Both the position numbers and the translations under genes were made by a program. This document shows positions 47,756-58,643 of a stretch of 64,000 nt of DNA, in pieces. Below the pieces are notes generated by a model. The model saw nothing but the letters and a program-made list of their open reading frames with translations. It did not search any database and was not told the origin of the DNA. Positions within the stretch are counted from its first letter, which is position 1; every line of letters starts with the position of its first letter. The stretch comes from Eumeta japonica (Eukaryota; Arthropoda; Insecta; Lepidoptera; Psychidae): positions 1 to 64,000 of the forward strand of contig BGZK01001588.1 of the NCBI GenBank assembly GCA_005406025.1, in the 5' to 3' direction.

Positions 47756-47900
47756 TAGTGTGTTCTCTGAGGCACAGAGCGAGAGAATTAATTAACTCGA
47801 GTTAAAAGCTCATTGGTGTATTCAAAAGTTGCGGTTAGTATTTGCATCCGGTACCTTTTGTGCGTGAATCAACGCTTTCAACCATGGAGCATTACACCGA
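47756..47900 (-). mobile_element. tRNA-derived SINE (same family as 29.3 kb)
   Basis: Minus-strand order: tgctccatggttgaaagcgt (A-box region), ggtaccggatgcaaatac (decayed B box), then caatgagcttttaactcgag. The last block is shared with the SINE at 12.2 kb, and the 'gtaccggat' block with that at 29.3 kb. Confidence 0.55.
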
Positions 47901-47969
47901 TTAAGTATTTAGCAGAGATTCTTAGCACACTTAGTTGTAGGACAACGTGTTGAGCAACGACTTAAGTCA

Positions 47970-48210
47970 TCCGCCGTGCCGGATAGGGAGGCACAAGGGC
48001 GCGCGTGGGTCGCCCGACCGAGTTGCGCAACCGCGCTGGAAGTATTCCACGAATTAGCAGGCGACTAGACGTCCTATTGTCGGTTGTCGATCGAGCCTTG
48101 GCTAAGGATGGCAACCTAAGGCTACCCGAATTTATGAATACTGAAATTCAGATCCAGTCTCGCTTCATTATGCCGATAACTGAAAGTCGTGTCAAACTAA
48201 ATATCATATA
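47970..48210 (+). other. Unassigned GC-rich block sharing a motif with 49.86 kb
   Basis: gtcgcccgaccgagttgcgc followed by aaccgcgctgga is matched at 49898-49925 by gccgactagttgcgcaaccgagctgga. The two surrounding frames (68 codons at 48005-48211; 62-76 codons around 49749-50156) are repeat-derived and have no motif. Confidence 0.35.
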
Positions 48211-48267
48211 GAATCACCTAGAAAAAGGCGAATAAAAATTAATTAGCGAATAAAAATTGTACGGTGA

Positions 48268-48480
48268 ATGAGTGTTATGGAAGGGTCGGCAAGGTTCGAC
48301 CCAGAAAATTCTATGAAGACCAGACACAATTAAGGAAGGGTAAATTAATTGTGAAACTTTCGAAACCGACAAGCTTGCGGAAAGATTGATGGATGTCAAT
48401 AATGGACGGATGTCGAAGATTGATGGACGAAAAATATGCAAAGGTCGTACCGTGTACAGTATATGTGGGCAACAACCGGA
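48268..48480 (+). mobile_element. LINE 3'-end fragment (family L1a), with internal duplication
   Basis: aagggtcggcaaggttcgac, aactttcgaaaccgacaagc and ggaaagattgatggatgtca, followed by a repeat of 'aatggacggatgtcgaagattgatggacg'. The frames 48546-48214 and 48493-48311 are its antisense shadows. Confidence 0.65.
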
Positions 48481-48622
48481 CCACGGGCTGCATCCGGCTC
48501 GCTGTAAGATTTGATCCGGCCCGCGAGGTAATTTGAAATATTTCATGTCTAATATCTATCGCTAAAAATTATGAACACTACTTTAAAATGCACTACTTTT
48601 TGAACGCGGCCAGCGAATGTAT
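48481..48622. repeat. 'ccggaccacgggctgcatccggc..cggcccgcgagg' repeat block
   Basis: Short GC-rich block with inverted ccgg/cccgcg motifs. It resembles the ends of hAT-type elements, but no boundaries could be set. Confidence 0.3.
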
Positions 48623-48667
48623 TTGCACACTAAAGTTTGGCCTTGTGGTCCAAACTTTAGTGTGCAA
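48623..48667. repeat. Perfect 18-bp hairpin, 9-base loop
   Basis: ttgcacactaaagtttgg (48623-48640) pairs exactly with 48650-48667; the loop is ccttgtggt. A stand-alone 45-base structure, shorter than usual animal microRNA precursors. Confidence 0.9.
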
Positions 48668-48689
48668 GACATTATATGTTGTCGTGTTA

Positions 48690-48755
48690 AAGGTTGCTCA
48701 TACCTGATGTACAGAATATGTGGTCTCTGCCTACCCTTCTGGGAAATATGCGTGA
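48690..48755 (+). mobile_element. LINE 3'-tail fragment (family L1a)
   Basis: cctgatgtacagaatatgtg followed by gtctctgcctacccttctgggaaatatgcgtgagct is the L1a tail, separated from the piece at 48.27-48.48 kb by the hairpin-containing block. That block may therefore be an insertion into the LINE. Confidence 0.55.
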
Positions 48756-51195
48756 GCTTATAAAAGAATTAAATCAAAATAGCATCACAGTTCTATTGGG
48801 CGCAGGCGTCCTAAATCAGGCTGACAACGCGGTGCTGAGATTGTTATCTGACATATTAGATATAAGAAATAGTCCAATTCGTTATATAAGTACACAAATA
48901 CATTTTTAAAATTATTTATTTATCAATATTTTTTTCGATTGTTACCAATCAATCCCAAGGCCCTTTCTTACCGTAAAGCGAGGCGTAACCTTGCTGTTGG
49001 TACGTAAATTGAAGTTGTATTTCCCCGGTGCGGATTAAATTAGAAAAATATAAAAAAAATCATAGGCGACTAAAACAGATATGGCGATTAAATCAAACTG
49101 ATTTTTTTAATAAAAAAAAACCACCTTTTTTAAATCTCTATTAAATAGATCAAAAGCAAATTCACATATGAGACAAATCATTCACAAATGCACAATTAAA
49201 CTGCATTCCATATTTTTTTATTTAATTTTCGAAAACTGCATAATCCCGTACATTATCGGTATTGTTTGTTGTTTTGAGATATACGAAGAATACTTTTAAG
49301 TGCATAATAAGAAATAAACTAATGCATAGAAAGAGCATCCAAGTAATTAATTAATTCTAATATTAAAAAGAAAATGACTCGTAAGGGGTTATCAGGTGGT
49401 CTCGTTTTGACAAAACCGATGCTCACGCGTCTTTTAGATGATGTTAAAGATTAACGTCATATATTAGTAGAAATCACTCCGTCCAATTGGTAATTCTAAA
49501 TATAAGTCCCTTGGTTACATTTAATGGTAATTTGAAACTTCAGTATTTTCGTCATATTTGTCGGTATTTAATAAAAGTATTTTCAATTTACGCTTTCGGA
49601 AGCAAATCTTTATGTGTAAATAAATGGTTCAAGAATTGATAATTTATTTTGCTTAACTCCAGAACTAAATTAATATCGATAACTTATTTAACATTCACGA
49701 TAAAAATAATAAAATATATTAGCTTTTGCATTTTTTAAAAGTAAGTCGTTATTTAAATAAATAAGTTATGGAAATGCATAGTTTTAAGAATAACATCGTA
49801 AAACTCTCTAAGTTAGCAACAAAATGAATGTTTGATTTAAAAATCCATAAGCAGATAAGAGCGACCGGTCCATCGAGCCGAAGGCGCGGTTCGGGTCGCC
49901 GACTAGTTGCGCAACCGAGCTGGACGTGGTCGGGCAACCGAACGACACGAGCTCTCTATCTCCCACCGTTAAATGCATAAGAACAACGTTAGCCCACACT
50001 ATTGCAATAGAATTACGTGTGTTGGAAACTCAGAAAACAGATATAAGTTCGTTTTGGGATATTTTTCAAATGCACACAAAAATATTCCGTCAGGTGCCTT
50101 TGATTTTATATTTTATCAGTAGACGCCCATCACTGTCGCTGGGCGATATGGCTTGATAAAGTTATTAAAAAATTGTGAATAATGTATAAAATTTAAATAA
50201 TAGGTAAGCCTAAAATCACGTATACACAATAACGCGTGCAATAGTCGAAGTCTTGGGTCGATACGTGCAGTACTTTTTAACTTAAACAAAGAAAAATCAT
50301 TTATATTGCATACATAGAATTTCTTCATATAATCATGTCCATTTCCCAGAGGGGTAGACAGAAACCACATATCTCCATATGGTCAAGAACTTTGCATGTA
50401 TCTCTTGCTTCGTGAGGTCAGGATATAAGTTACTATCCCTTGCTTTTAAAGTACCCAAGTCTTTTTATGGTCATCTTGATATTCATAAAATTTTCATTTT
50501 GCATTCTTTAAATATCTAAGGATACTCTCATCTCACCACAAAAGGCCCTTTTTGGTCAAGTTGCAAAGCTCTAAAAATAAAAGTATTTTATTTTTAGAGT
50601 TTTATAGTACAAACCCACTAAATCTATTTTCCGATTTTCGGAAAGCAATAGAAAACCAATGTAATACGTCGGTCCTATGAATCCAGATCTCCTTAATTTT
50701 TTTAATATGCCATCAACGTGGTCTGCATAGGATTTTCTAGGGAAAGATATAAATACAAATATTATCATTGATTATTGATAGTTTAAAATAAAAGATTTTA
50801 CACAAAATTCAGAAGAAGAATTAATTAGTAAATAGATTAAACAAAATAACCAGGAAAACTAATAAAGATGAATTTTAACCTTTTCAAAACTTATGTAATA
50901 AAATTTTTGCGTCACTATCAAAATTTTTCCATCTAAAAGGATCACAATAGAAGCAGAATTAAGCATTGTTGGTAAGTTGACGAGTATAATACACGAAATA
51001 AAAATTATTTGCTAAAAAGTGCAAAAACCCCATGGTAATTAAATATGAAAAGTATCGTTATTTAGGCAGGGTTAAACGGCATCGTAAATTCATTTCAAAT
51101 AGTTCATTGATTAAATTATGATGGAATTTTGGCGATGTGTAGTACGCACGGCCGGGAAGGTAGGTATCTTAAAAATAAGGACCGATTCTATAAAT
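48756..51195. other. AT-rich stretch with an inverse LINE tail and no gene
   Basis: A minus-strand L1a tail lies at 50325-50450 (tccatttcccagaggggtag, acagaaaccacatatctcca, tctcttgcttcgtgaggtc). Otherwise there are chance frames only. A plus frame start near 49926 follows the shared GC-rich motif noted at 47.97 kb. Confidence 0.5.
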
Positions 51196-51199
51196 TCTT

Positions 51200-51513
51200 T
51201 CACTAATATATATTTGCGCGATTCTTGAGTGAAAAGGTGCGGAATCGTAATTGGAAGCGCGACAGAGAGCAGAATCGAGAATCAAGGACGGCAGTGGGAC
51301 CGAAATTGAGTATGGGACTAGGGCCGGAAACGAGCATGGGGACGAAATCAGAGTCGAGAGTATGACTTGATCTTGACTTAAATTGCCGTGGATCAATATA
51401 AAAAAAAGAAAAAGTTCATTTTACTTTAATGCCGGCGGAGCTGCGGGCGTTAACTATACGGGCAAGTCACCAATAAGAAGTACAAAACAACGTCTACCGG
51501 GCCAGCTAGTATC
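51200..51513 (-). repeat. Full-looking copy of the GAATCGG-tract / 'gggccagctagt' repeat
   Basis: Purine-strand degenerate tract (gagcagaatcgagaatc, gggaccgaaattgagtatggg, ggccggaaacgagcatggggacg) followed by gccggcggagctgcgggcgt and aacgtctaccgggccagcta gt. The end is the reverse complement of the ctagccagcccggcagacgtt start at 12.46 kb. Confidence 0.68.
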
Positions 51514-51616
51514 CAATATAATAAAATTAATACCTCATATAATAATCTGCGAGTTTTTAATTATGACTAAATAATAATTATATTCCAAATAATGTTAAGA
51601 ACAAGAAAGGTTATAT

Positions 51617-52410
51617 TAAAAAAAACCTAGCCAATTGCAAATCGGATTCGCGCACCGAGAGTTCTGTACTAGAATACAATATGTTTATGTTATATACTTA
51701 AAAGAAATCGTTTTCATTCATTACATGCGGATCCTTAGCACGGGCCGCTCGCACTTGGCCGATTTTAATTGATCGTTTCCCTTGATTCGCGCCACGATCA
51801 CGCCGAGTTTGACGCTTGTAAATGTCACCGCTTTTGTGATAGAGCGAAAATGTGAAAAATAAACCGACACGCACTAAGTACATACTCACGTACTTAGCGA
51901 ATGTCAGTTTAGTACTGGCCTTTGGCACGAACCGAGCGAAGTGAACCACATACTTGTTAGTTGTTATGAATTTTCCTGTAATACATAAGTAAAAACCTAT
52001 TTTCTACATATTTTTTTTCAAAGTTTTAGGCTGAGTTATTTTGTAGACACGGGGTGGAATTGTCGATTTCCATATATTGTCTTAAATAGGTTTTAAATAA
52101 TTTACTTTAAATTATGAAAAAAAATCGAGATCCTCACCATAGACACTTTTTTTTTTGTTTGATGTGTAACATGGAGCGGTTTAATTTTTTTTCATTTACG
52201 CCCCAAAAGTAACCCTCATATTTAAAAATTAAATACTTATATTACAAGTCCATGTTTGGGTCACAGACATACATATGTGTATCAAATGTTAAATTTATGG
52301 GTCCTGTAGGTTTAGGGTAAATTAGCTACAATAGGCGGACGACAGACAAACACACGAATGACCCTATAAGGGTTCCGTTTTTCATTTTTAGGTATGGAAC
52401 CCTGACAATA
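51617..52410. repeat. Dispersed 'gggttccgt' repeat, probably with internal insertion
   Basis: Starts cctagccaattgcaaatcgg attcgcgcaccgagagttctgt and ends cggacgacagacaaacacac..ccctataagggttccgttttt..ggaaccct. At about 790 bp it is longer than the 400-490 bp copies. The GC-richer 51720-51960 block (83-codon minus frame, ctaagtac/gtacttag hairpin) may be a later insertion. Confidence 0.55.
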
Positions 52411-52834
52411 TAAGGGATATTTATATATAAAAGTATAAAGTAATCACATTCGGCAAGTGTTGTATTAAAAGAGTAACAAGACTTCTTTGCCGATTATGAT
52501 ATGTACAGAAATTATTACATCAATATTATGAACATTGGTGTAATTATAAAAAAGAAGCACTGGGTGTTTCTGAGCATTTAGGGCATGTATGAAAAATGGA
52601 GAGGGTATTATATGATACAGGTAATATAAGCGAAAACAATGATTTAAACTGTCTGTCTGTTCGCGCATATCTCTGAAATCACCTAACAGATTTTGATGCG
52701 GTTTTCACGGGTAGATAGAAATTAGTTTGGAGTTGAATATAATTTTTTTTAGTCGGTTATGATCTCATTTAAAAAATAGAAAACCTAAACTACATCATAG
52801 TAATATACCGAGCACATATTTTATATTGATAGTA
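52411..52834. other. AT-rich stretch without gene
   Basis: No feature recognised. Confidence 0.55.
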
Positions 52835-53088
52835 GAATTCGTCCGGAACGAATCGAAATTGAAGGCCGGACGAGGTGCAAATTCCAGAGCTAGGACCGGA
52901 ATCAAAATTGAGAGCGGAATGGGAGACGAAACCGAGTGTCGAATCGGAATTAGAATCAAGAACAATACCGGAATCAGAATTAAAATTTGGAACTAGATTG
53001 GGATTGACAGCAAGGTGTTTCCATATAAAATATGAAGGAACGCACTCTATGTCCATGCGGGCGAAACCGTGGACGAAAAGCTAGCAAC
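52835..53088 (-). repeat. Copy of the GAATCGG-tract repeat ending 'gacgaaaagctag'
   Basis: Tract of gaatcgaaattgaaggccgg, accggaatcaaaattgagag and cggaatcagaattaaaattt units. It ends atgcgggcgaaaccgtggac gaaaagctag, the reverse complement of the family start. Both overlapping frames (88 and 69 codons) are open only because the unit lacks stops. Confidence 0.68.
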
Positions 53089-53395
53089 AATTGACATGTA
53101 TCGTTTTTCTGACCAGTATTATTAGTAACGATATAATTAGTCAGCGTGTGTACTTGAGTGTTGCCATTCTATGAAAATACGTGGTGAACGTATAAAAATA
53201 TATATAAAAAGCAAAACCACACTGCGGAACGTCATCCGCACAAATCCGTATTGGTTAATGCAATATCCATTCTCTCATTACATGAAATATTTTTAACCAT
53301 ACAATGGCCGCAATGTACTTCCTATTGTTCCATTCAGGTAGTGTAACATAATTATTTGCAGGTAATTATCTATTAAGGTAACTTATTAAAGTCAA
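53089..53395. other. AT-rich stretch without gene
   Basis: No feature recognised. Confidence 0.55.
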
Positions 53396-53424
53396 GGCTC
53401 CGCCCACGCCCGCCCACGGCGCTA

Positions 53425-53448
53425 TGACGTCACGGCGCGATGACGTCA
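53425..53448. promoter_or_regulatory. Tandem pair of CRE palindromes (TGACGTCA x2)
   Basis: TGACGTCA occurs at 53425-53432 and again at 53441-53448, exactly 16 bp apart. The surrounding unit is duplicated too (atgacgtcacg.cgc). TGACGTCA is the consensus full site for CREB/ATF bZIP factors. It lies in a short GC-rich block (53396-53475), about 560 bp from the candidate first exon at 54.0 kb. Binding is not shown by sequence alone. Confidence 0.5.
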
Positions 53449-53475
53449 CGCCGGAAAGGCTACCGGGAACGCGAT

Positions 53476-54003
53476 GTGATTTAACTAACAAAGATCGTAC
53501 CATTACGTTTTTTACAACGAATTTGCAAAAAACACAAGTGTTTTCCGTATGTTTCCGGCAATCAAGGTCCACTTTTTTGGGTAGATCTGGCAACGAAGAT
53601 TCAGAATTGTCGGTTTTTTTTATATGAATTACTAAAATAGTATATTTATTGGACATAGAGTTAAACGCCATTAAAATATTATAGTATTAAAAAAACTAAT
53701 TTGTATAGTTAATTAACATTACGGAAGGAAATATGCAATGGACTTTGTTACGTGAATAGATTAGCATTTCCTTTTACCTCGCTTGAGTTGTATCACAAAA
53801 AGAAATATGTCCGAAAATTCTAAATGCATATATTTATGTTATATTATTATTTATTCTTTCGAAAAATGACACTCAGCTTCGAATCGTTTCAATGGAATGA
53901 TTAAAAAAAAACCGCAACAAATCAAAAAGGCATTCCACTTAGGCGGCGCCATAAAAAAACAAGACAATCACAGACAAGAAATCCATTAAAAGCGATTACC
54001 TTA
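53476..54003. other. Stretch between CRE pair and candidate first exon
   Basis: AT-rich. A minus frame of 101 codons (53671-53366) crosses the CRE block and has no motif. No splice-supported exon was found. Confidence 0.45.
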
Positions 54004-54440
54004 CACGGCGCAGTCAGACGAAATCCTTGACTGACACACAGACGGACACACACAGCCGCATGCGGGGGAACACGGACACGCACTTGGCGACTGGACGAGG
54101 AGAGGAAAAAAAACTCGAAAAAAAAAAACACCGCTCACATCCTCGGCGTCGCACACGCACGGAAAAATTCGTATTTTATCCGAATCTGCGGCATTTAACA
54201 TGTATTTTTGTGTTAATCACTCGTTAATTTTCGATTCTGAGCGTATTTTTTGGGTGAATCCCCTGGAATTTCCTAAGTTTTTTTTTTTTATTTTCCTTAA
54301 AAACCTTAATACAATTCGTTGTGCATCGCGGCCGCACGCCTCAACCCGCGTTCGTTTTGAAACTGGTTGTTTTAAGTTCGGCTTCTACGCTTGGACGCTC
54401 AGCGAAACCCGAACGTCGTATATCAGATCGTGTTGATGAT
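54004..54440 (-). promoter_or_regulatory. Candidate promoter and untranslated first exon
   Basis: A GC- and CpG-richer patch in AT-rich surroundings. On the minus strand it contains an insect-type initiator TCAGTC at 54036-54031 and ends with TGTAAG|GTAATC, a usable splice donor at 54004/54003. Between 54440 and 54300 (minus sense) lies another GC-rich block without a long frame. No protein motif is visible, and the minus frames through it are short. Inference only: its strand and the ZP gene's need for an upstream exon make it a candidate TSS region for that gene. It could equally serve another transcript or none. Confidence 0.28.
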
Positions 54441-55700
54441 AAGAATACATCTTTAAACCAACGACATAACATTCATTTTTTATAAAGCAAATCCTTTAAC
54501 CGTTCGTATACATTCGAATAGACGTTCATAAAGAAAAAGCATATCTGTGATAACTTTTTTAAACTAAATTGATTCATAGGTTCATATAAATAAAGCACAT
54601 ATTGAAAAAAAATTAATATTCCAATGCAGAATTTAAATAAAACCAATAAACGAAAAAAAGTCTTTAAACTTTTAATGGTCATCCTTTAAAGGTTGCAAAA
54701 CAGGATGACCCGTGCGAACGGACGAGACGAGAAAGATATATAAGGTATATATAAAACTCGTTTTATACACATCTTTTATATATAAAAAACAAGTTTTATA
54801 CAGATGCTATTTCAATAACAATTTATAATACAAAGTGACTCACCGACTGATATATACTCGAAACGTTTAGACGAATTTAATTATTTCCTTGTCGTGAGAC
54901 TTCTACTTGCGTTATTAGCCTGAAAACTATTTTTTAAGGTTCCCCAGTCAAAGGAAAACACGGAACCGTCACAGCTTCAACGCCCTTGTACGTTCGCCTT
55001 TGTCATCGACCCCCATTAATTACATAGGCGGGTGTGTAACATTGAACGCCATTTTGTAAAGCAATAAAATAAAAAAAATAAATAAGGGTAGCCTTTCATC
55101 CACGATACTGAGGGGTCATTTTAACAAAGGTTCTAGAGATAGTTATAACAGTTGTCCAATTAATCGATTTTGCATAACAGTTGTACATATTTTTTAAGAA
55201 GATTTTCAGTAACCTAACTAACTTTCAGCGCAAGAATAATTAGTTAGGTTCCGCCCTTTCCTTATAGACGCGAACATCGCTCGATTGACCTCAAGTTTGT
55301 GGGTGTCCTAGACGATGGGCCAAATAGGTTAGTTTGAAAATTAGTCAGTAGGTGGCGCTGCTGGCATTATCTTTATATTATGTTGTCAATTTGAATTCGA
55401 GATCAATTCAAACGTACCCTTCATGTTGTCCTTTACAGCTAAAGCGAAGTAGAAGCGAGATCTCTTTATACATCACAAATTTTAAATACAATGACACAAA
55501 AGTAACTTAGTTACTGATTTGTATAATATTTTAAACGGGCCGTGGTCCGTGTGATATTTAAAATGATAGGAGTTGATATTATACGGGTTTCAGTGATCAA
55601 ATTTGTAAAATAAATAGAGCCAATGTGATTAGCCAAGTATGTCGCAAAATTTTATATATTAAAATACTGTTCAGTACTATCTTTGCTCGAATCATAGATA
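54441..55700. other. AT-rich stretch without recognised gene
   Basis: Contains a short tandem-like pair (aaaactcgttttatacacatc / aaacaagttttatacagatgc, 54751-54805) and a 'gttccccagtcaaaggaaaa' gggttccgt-type fragment (54939-54975). It also holds a full CTCF-like core CAGTAGGTGGCGCTG at 55346-55360. Confidence 0.5.
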
Positions 55701-55835
55701 CGTGTTTTTAAGAGACAAACAAGCATGCGTTTCACTAGGAAGTAGACGGGCACCGCCGCCCATGGACACTTTCATTCCCAGGGGAGGCACCAGTGCGTTG
55801 CCGGCGTTTCAGGAGGGAGTACGCTATTTTCTTGA
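55700..55835 (+). repeat. Best-preserved copy of the 'ccgccgcccatggacac' repeat
   Basis: gagacaaacaagcatgcgtt, ggcaccgccgcccatggaca and accagtgcgttgccggcgtt occur in order. The 60-codon plus frame here is repeat-derived. Confidence 0.7.
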
Positions 55836-57497
55836 AAACCTCCAGCCCCCGTCAGGTCTGATAAATGTGTTTCGAGAGCTTTAGAACTAGAAAGTCATTG
55901 ATTGTATCCAAAATCAAGATTCGAATGTTTAGTGTCTAGTATGGAATTAATGTTCTATATTCATACTGTAAGCTCTAAATCATTGCTGTGTTTTAAGGGT
56001 TGTGAACTCGTTGATGTCTTTTCTATGAGACAACCTATGGAGAAGTTTTTTCAGTAAAAATTTATTATTGTAAAAATGGAAATGCAACTTCAAAAAAAAA
56101 TAATAGTTAATTGAGGTATTTTGAAAATTAAACAGTAGGTATAGATAGGATCATGCGTCCTTTGACAAAAAGCATTAATTCTGACGCTGAGGTGTGGCCT
56201 TTTTGCATTTCTCCGGCGCGCAGGCGCATCTGCATCTGGACGTCCTATTATTATTATACTGTTATACTTATGTATATTATTCTCTTACTGTTATATTAAT
56301 TTACTTTGTTATGTACGTGTGTCTATAGAACCAAATAAACGTTGTTTTATCTTACCTTAATTCTTCGTTTCAAATTGTCTAAAGTTAAGTAACATTGTAA
56401 TTAAATTAGATTTTAAAAAAATTAAGTAAAATAAATAATATCGTTGTGTTGACAAGATTGAGCCCAAAAAGCCATAGATAGAATAGCAGGATAGAAGAAT
56501 AGTAGAAGTAGTTTTGGAAGTACTAGAAGTAGTAGAGTAGAAGTAGTTTCTTGCATGTTTGCATTATGTATATAAATGCGTACAGCAGTGTGGTGATTAC
56601 GACATGGTTAGTACAATTATAGAGATGCTACCTTAGTATTGGTATAAATTAAAAATTTTAAGAGAATCCCTCAAGCAAAAGGTATCTCTAAAAATTTAAA
56701 ATATATATATATATATATAGTGCGTATTGGTCTTTTAGTTGAATATAAATAGTAGATAATATTTTGGTCCCAGTAGTGTTATGTCGAGAGATAGTTATGT
56801 CGATAAGTAACATTACAGACAAATACAACTAAAAATGACAAAGTTATTAATTGTAAATACAAGAAATACTTAAACGTCGTAAGTATATATCAAGTCTCGA
56901 TCAAGACTTATCCATCCCTTCATATAACGATGTTTGGATCAAAATATTACTTACTAATTATATTGACTTATAAAGGCCAATAAGCATTGTTATTTAACTT
57001 TTTAGAAGAATTGTTTTTGTAAAAGGTTTTTTCAAAATTTTAATATAGATTTTATTTCCTGCTTTTTAAACTTTACAATGTTACCACTGGACACGTTATG
57101 ATCGACAATTGTCCGTAAGTCATAAGGGACCATAGCTGAAAATGTAGATTTGTAGTCAAGCTTACGTAGCCTTAAATCGTATAAAAGGCTTGCAGGTTTT
57201 TGCTGTTTATGAACTTAATGAAAGAATGTAACCTATAATAATCCTCAATCGATATATATCATCGGCATATATCCATTCTCAACCAACAAATCAAACAATA
57301 ATCCTCATGTAGATCGGTTTTAGCATAACAGCCGAGTCCGAGGAGCAGAATACCTTAATTCTGTACTAAGCATTGTACTTTATTATTTAATTTAATTTAT
57401 TATTAATAATTTATTATTAAATTTAATTAAAATGCTTCATAAATCTGACTTGAAGCTACTATCACCAATTAAGAATCATTAAACATTATCATCGTAT
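55836..57497. other. AT-rich stretch without gene
   Basis: Includes (AT) at 56701-56719 and a short agtagaagtag tandem stretch at about 56485-56545. No exon or element boundary seen. Confidence 0.55.
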
Positions 57498-57590
57498 TTT
57501 GACATCGTGATAACGTCATGCTTTCTTATTACGTTATCACGTAAAATAATCTTCCGTAAACCGACTTTACAGACAACCAATTTTTTTTTC
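57498..57590 (+). mobile_element. Miniature (~93-bp) relative of dispersed element 'A'
   Basis: Starts tttgacatcgtgataacgtc (element A: tttgacgtgacaacgtc) and ends ccgtaaaccgactttacaga followed by caaccaattttttttt (element A: ccgtataccgactttacaggcaaccaa..). Only the two ends remain, joined by about 14 bp. They carry an exact 11-bp inverted repeat, cgtgataacgt (57506-57516) and acgttatcacg (57531-57541). Confidence 0.75.
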
Positions 57591-57865
57591 TAGACAGAAC
57601 ATTATTATTTGATCTTTCGTAATCCTAAATAAATTAATGATCAAATTATTTTCTCTTCCGGCAACAAATTTTCTATCTCCGTTTGGAGATACGTTCTCGG
57701 ACGACCGCGGGACGACGCTCGCGATTGGGTAACATGAGACAGAATGTGAAAAAAAAAAGAATTTTTTGTTCTACCCAATATTTGTGGCCCCCCCCCAATC
57801 TCTTTAGTCATATTTATTGGCACTAAGTCCAAGATAGTTTGGACAGTCCAGCGCTAGATGAAGGA

Positions 57866-57912
57866 TTTCATACTTTGTCCGAGGACGGAGCCGCGGGCGG
57901 AAGCTAGTCCGA
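57866..57912 (-). repeat. Terminal fragment 'gcgggcggaagctagt'
   Basis: gtccgaggacggagccgcgg gcggaagctagt is the reverse complement of the 'actagctt(t)..gcccgcggct' end of the GAATCGG-tract family. Only the end is present. Confidence 0.5.
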
Positions 57913-58640
57913 CTATGATCTATTCATTGAGACAGATGTATGAAAATTACTTCAAGACGAGAAGTTTTGCCGCACGCTCTTGGCTGACGTAATTTTTACA
58001 TCAGAATGATGCCGATTCGATCGTTTTAACTAACACAATAAATTGCTATAACGTTTTTTTAATTCTAGAGCGTAGACAAATATTCAACAATAGATATGTA
58101 CATTCAATTGTAGAGATGTTTTTAAGATTCCTTAAATATCCAAAGAGTGCCAACGGGTCCTACTACTAAACTTACGCGTCTGTTCTTCCGTCTGTCTGTC
58201 CTACCTTTAAAGGGACGTATCATTCGGACCGAAATAGGTAACCGTAATAGGTTTTATTGTTATTATGAACAGTAATAAAGAAATTAAAGGTGACAAATTA
58301 AACGGGGTAAAAAATACTATATATATATATATATATATATATACAAAAAATGTATATTTATAGCATTTTTCGTTTTTGACTAAGAAACAGTAATACACAA
58401 ACAATAAAATCCACAAATAATAAAAATTGACCAAGTGCGAATGAGATGTTATGTGGTAGTACCGAACCATTCGCAACCAAGACCAACTTGTACTTGGACG
58501 GTTTCTTTTTATCTGGCAGAATATGTTATTGATTTCATTAGTATTGAAACTCGGTTAATTTTTGGAATTGTACTTGCTTGTTTGGAGAAACAAATGAGAG
58601 TTCCTATATAGTTTCGCGCGTTTTAAATTATTTTGAACAG
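57913..58640. other. AT-rich stretch with (TA)14
   Basis: A perfect TA run at 58318-58345. No gene; the 89-codon minus frame across it is a repeat artefact. Confidence 0.6.
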
Positions 58641-58643
58641 TCG

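Larger units (their letters stand above)
8810..54003 (-). other. Possible large first intron of the ZP gene
   Basis: Upstream (in gene sense) of the start-codon exon, no further coding exon of the ZP protein is expected, because the signal peptide is complete. The acceptor before the ATG requires a 5' UTR exon. No competing host gene is recognisable up to the hAT pseudogene at the right edge, so this stretch may be a long repeat-filled intron. The right boundary given is only the donor-like site at 54003; the true first exon may be elsewhere or off the window. Confidence 0.3.

Noticed and set aside
48214..48546. 110-codon minus frame
   Set aside because: Antisense of a LINE 3' fragment present in several copies.
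28661..48667. Perfect hairpins as microRNA genes
   Set aside because: Stems of 18-19 bp without extended flanking pairing are too short for typical insect pre-miRNAs, and no known seed was recognised.
52790..53084. 88- and 69-codon frames
   Set aside because: Products of the degenerate tract in a dispersed repeat.
53922..54201. Short minus frames over the candidate first exon as a coding gene
   Set aside because: Low-complexity Val/Cys/Phe-rich translations without motif; more consistent with untranslated sequence.
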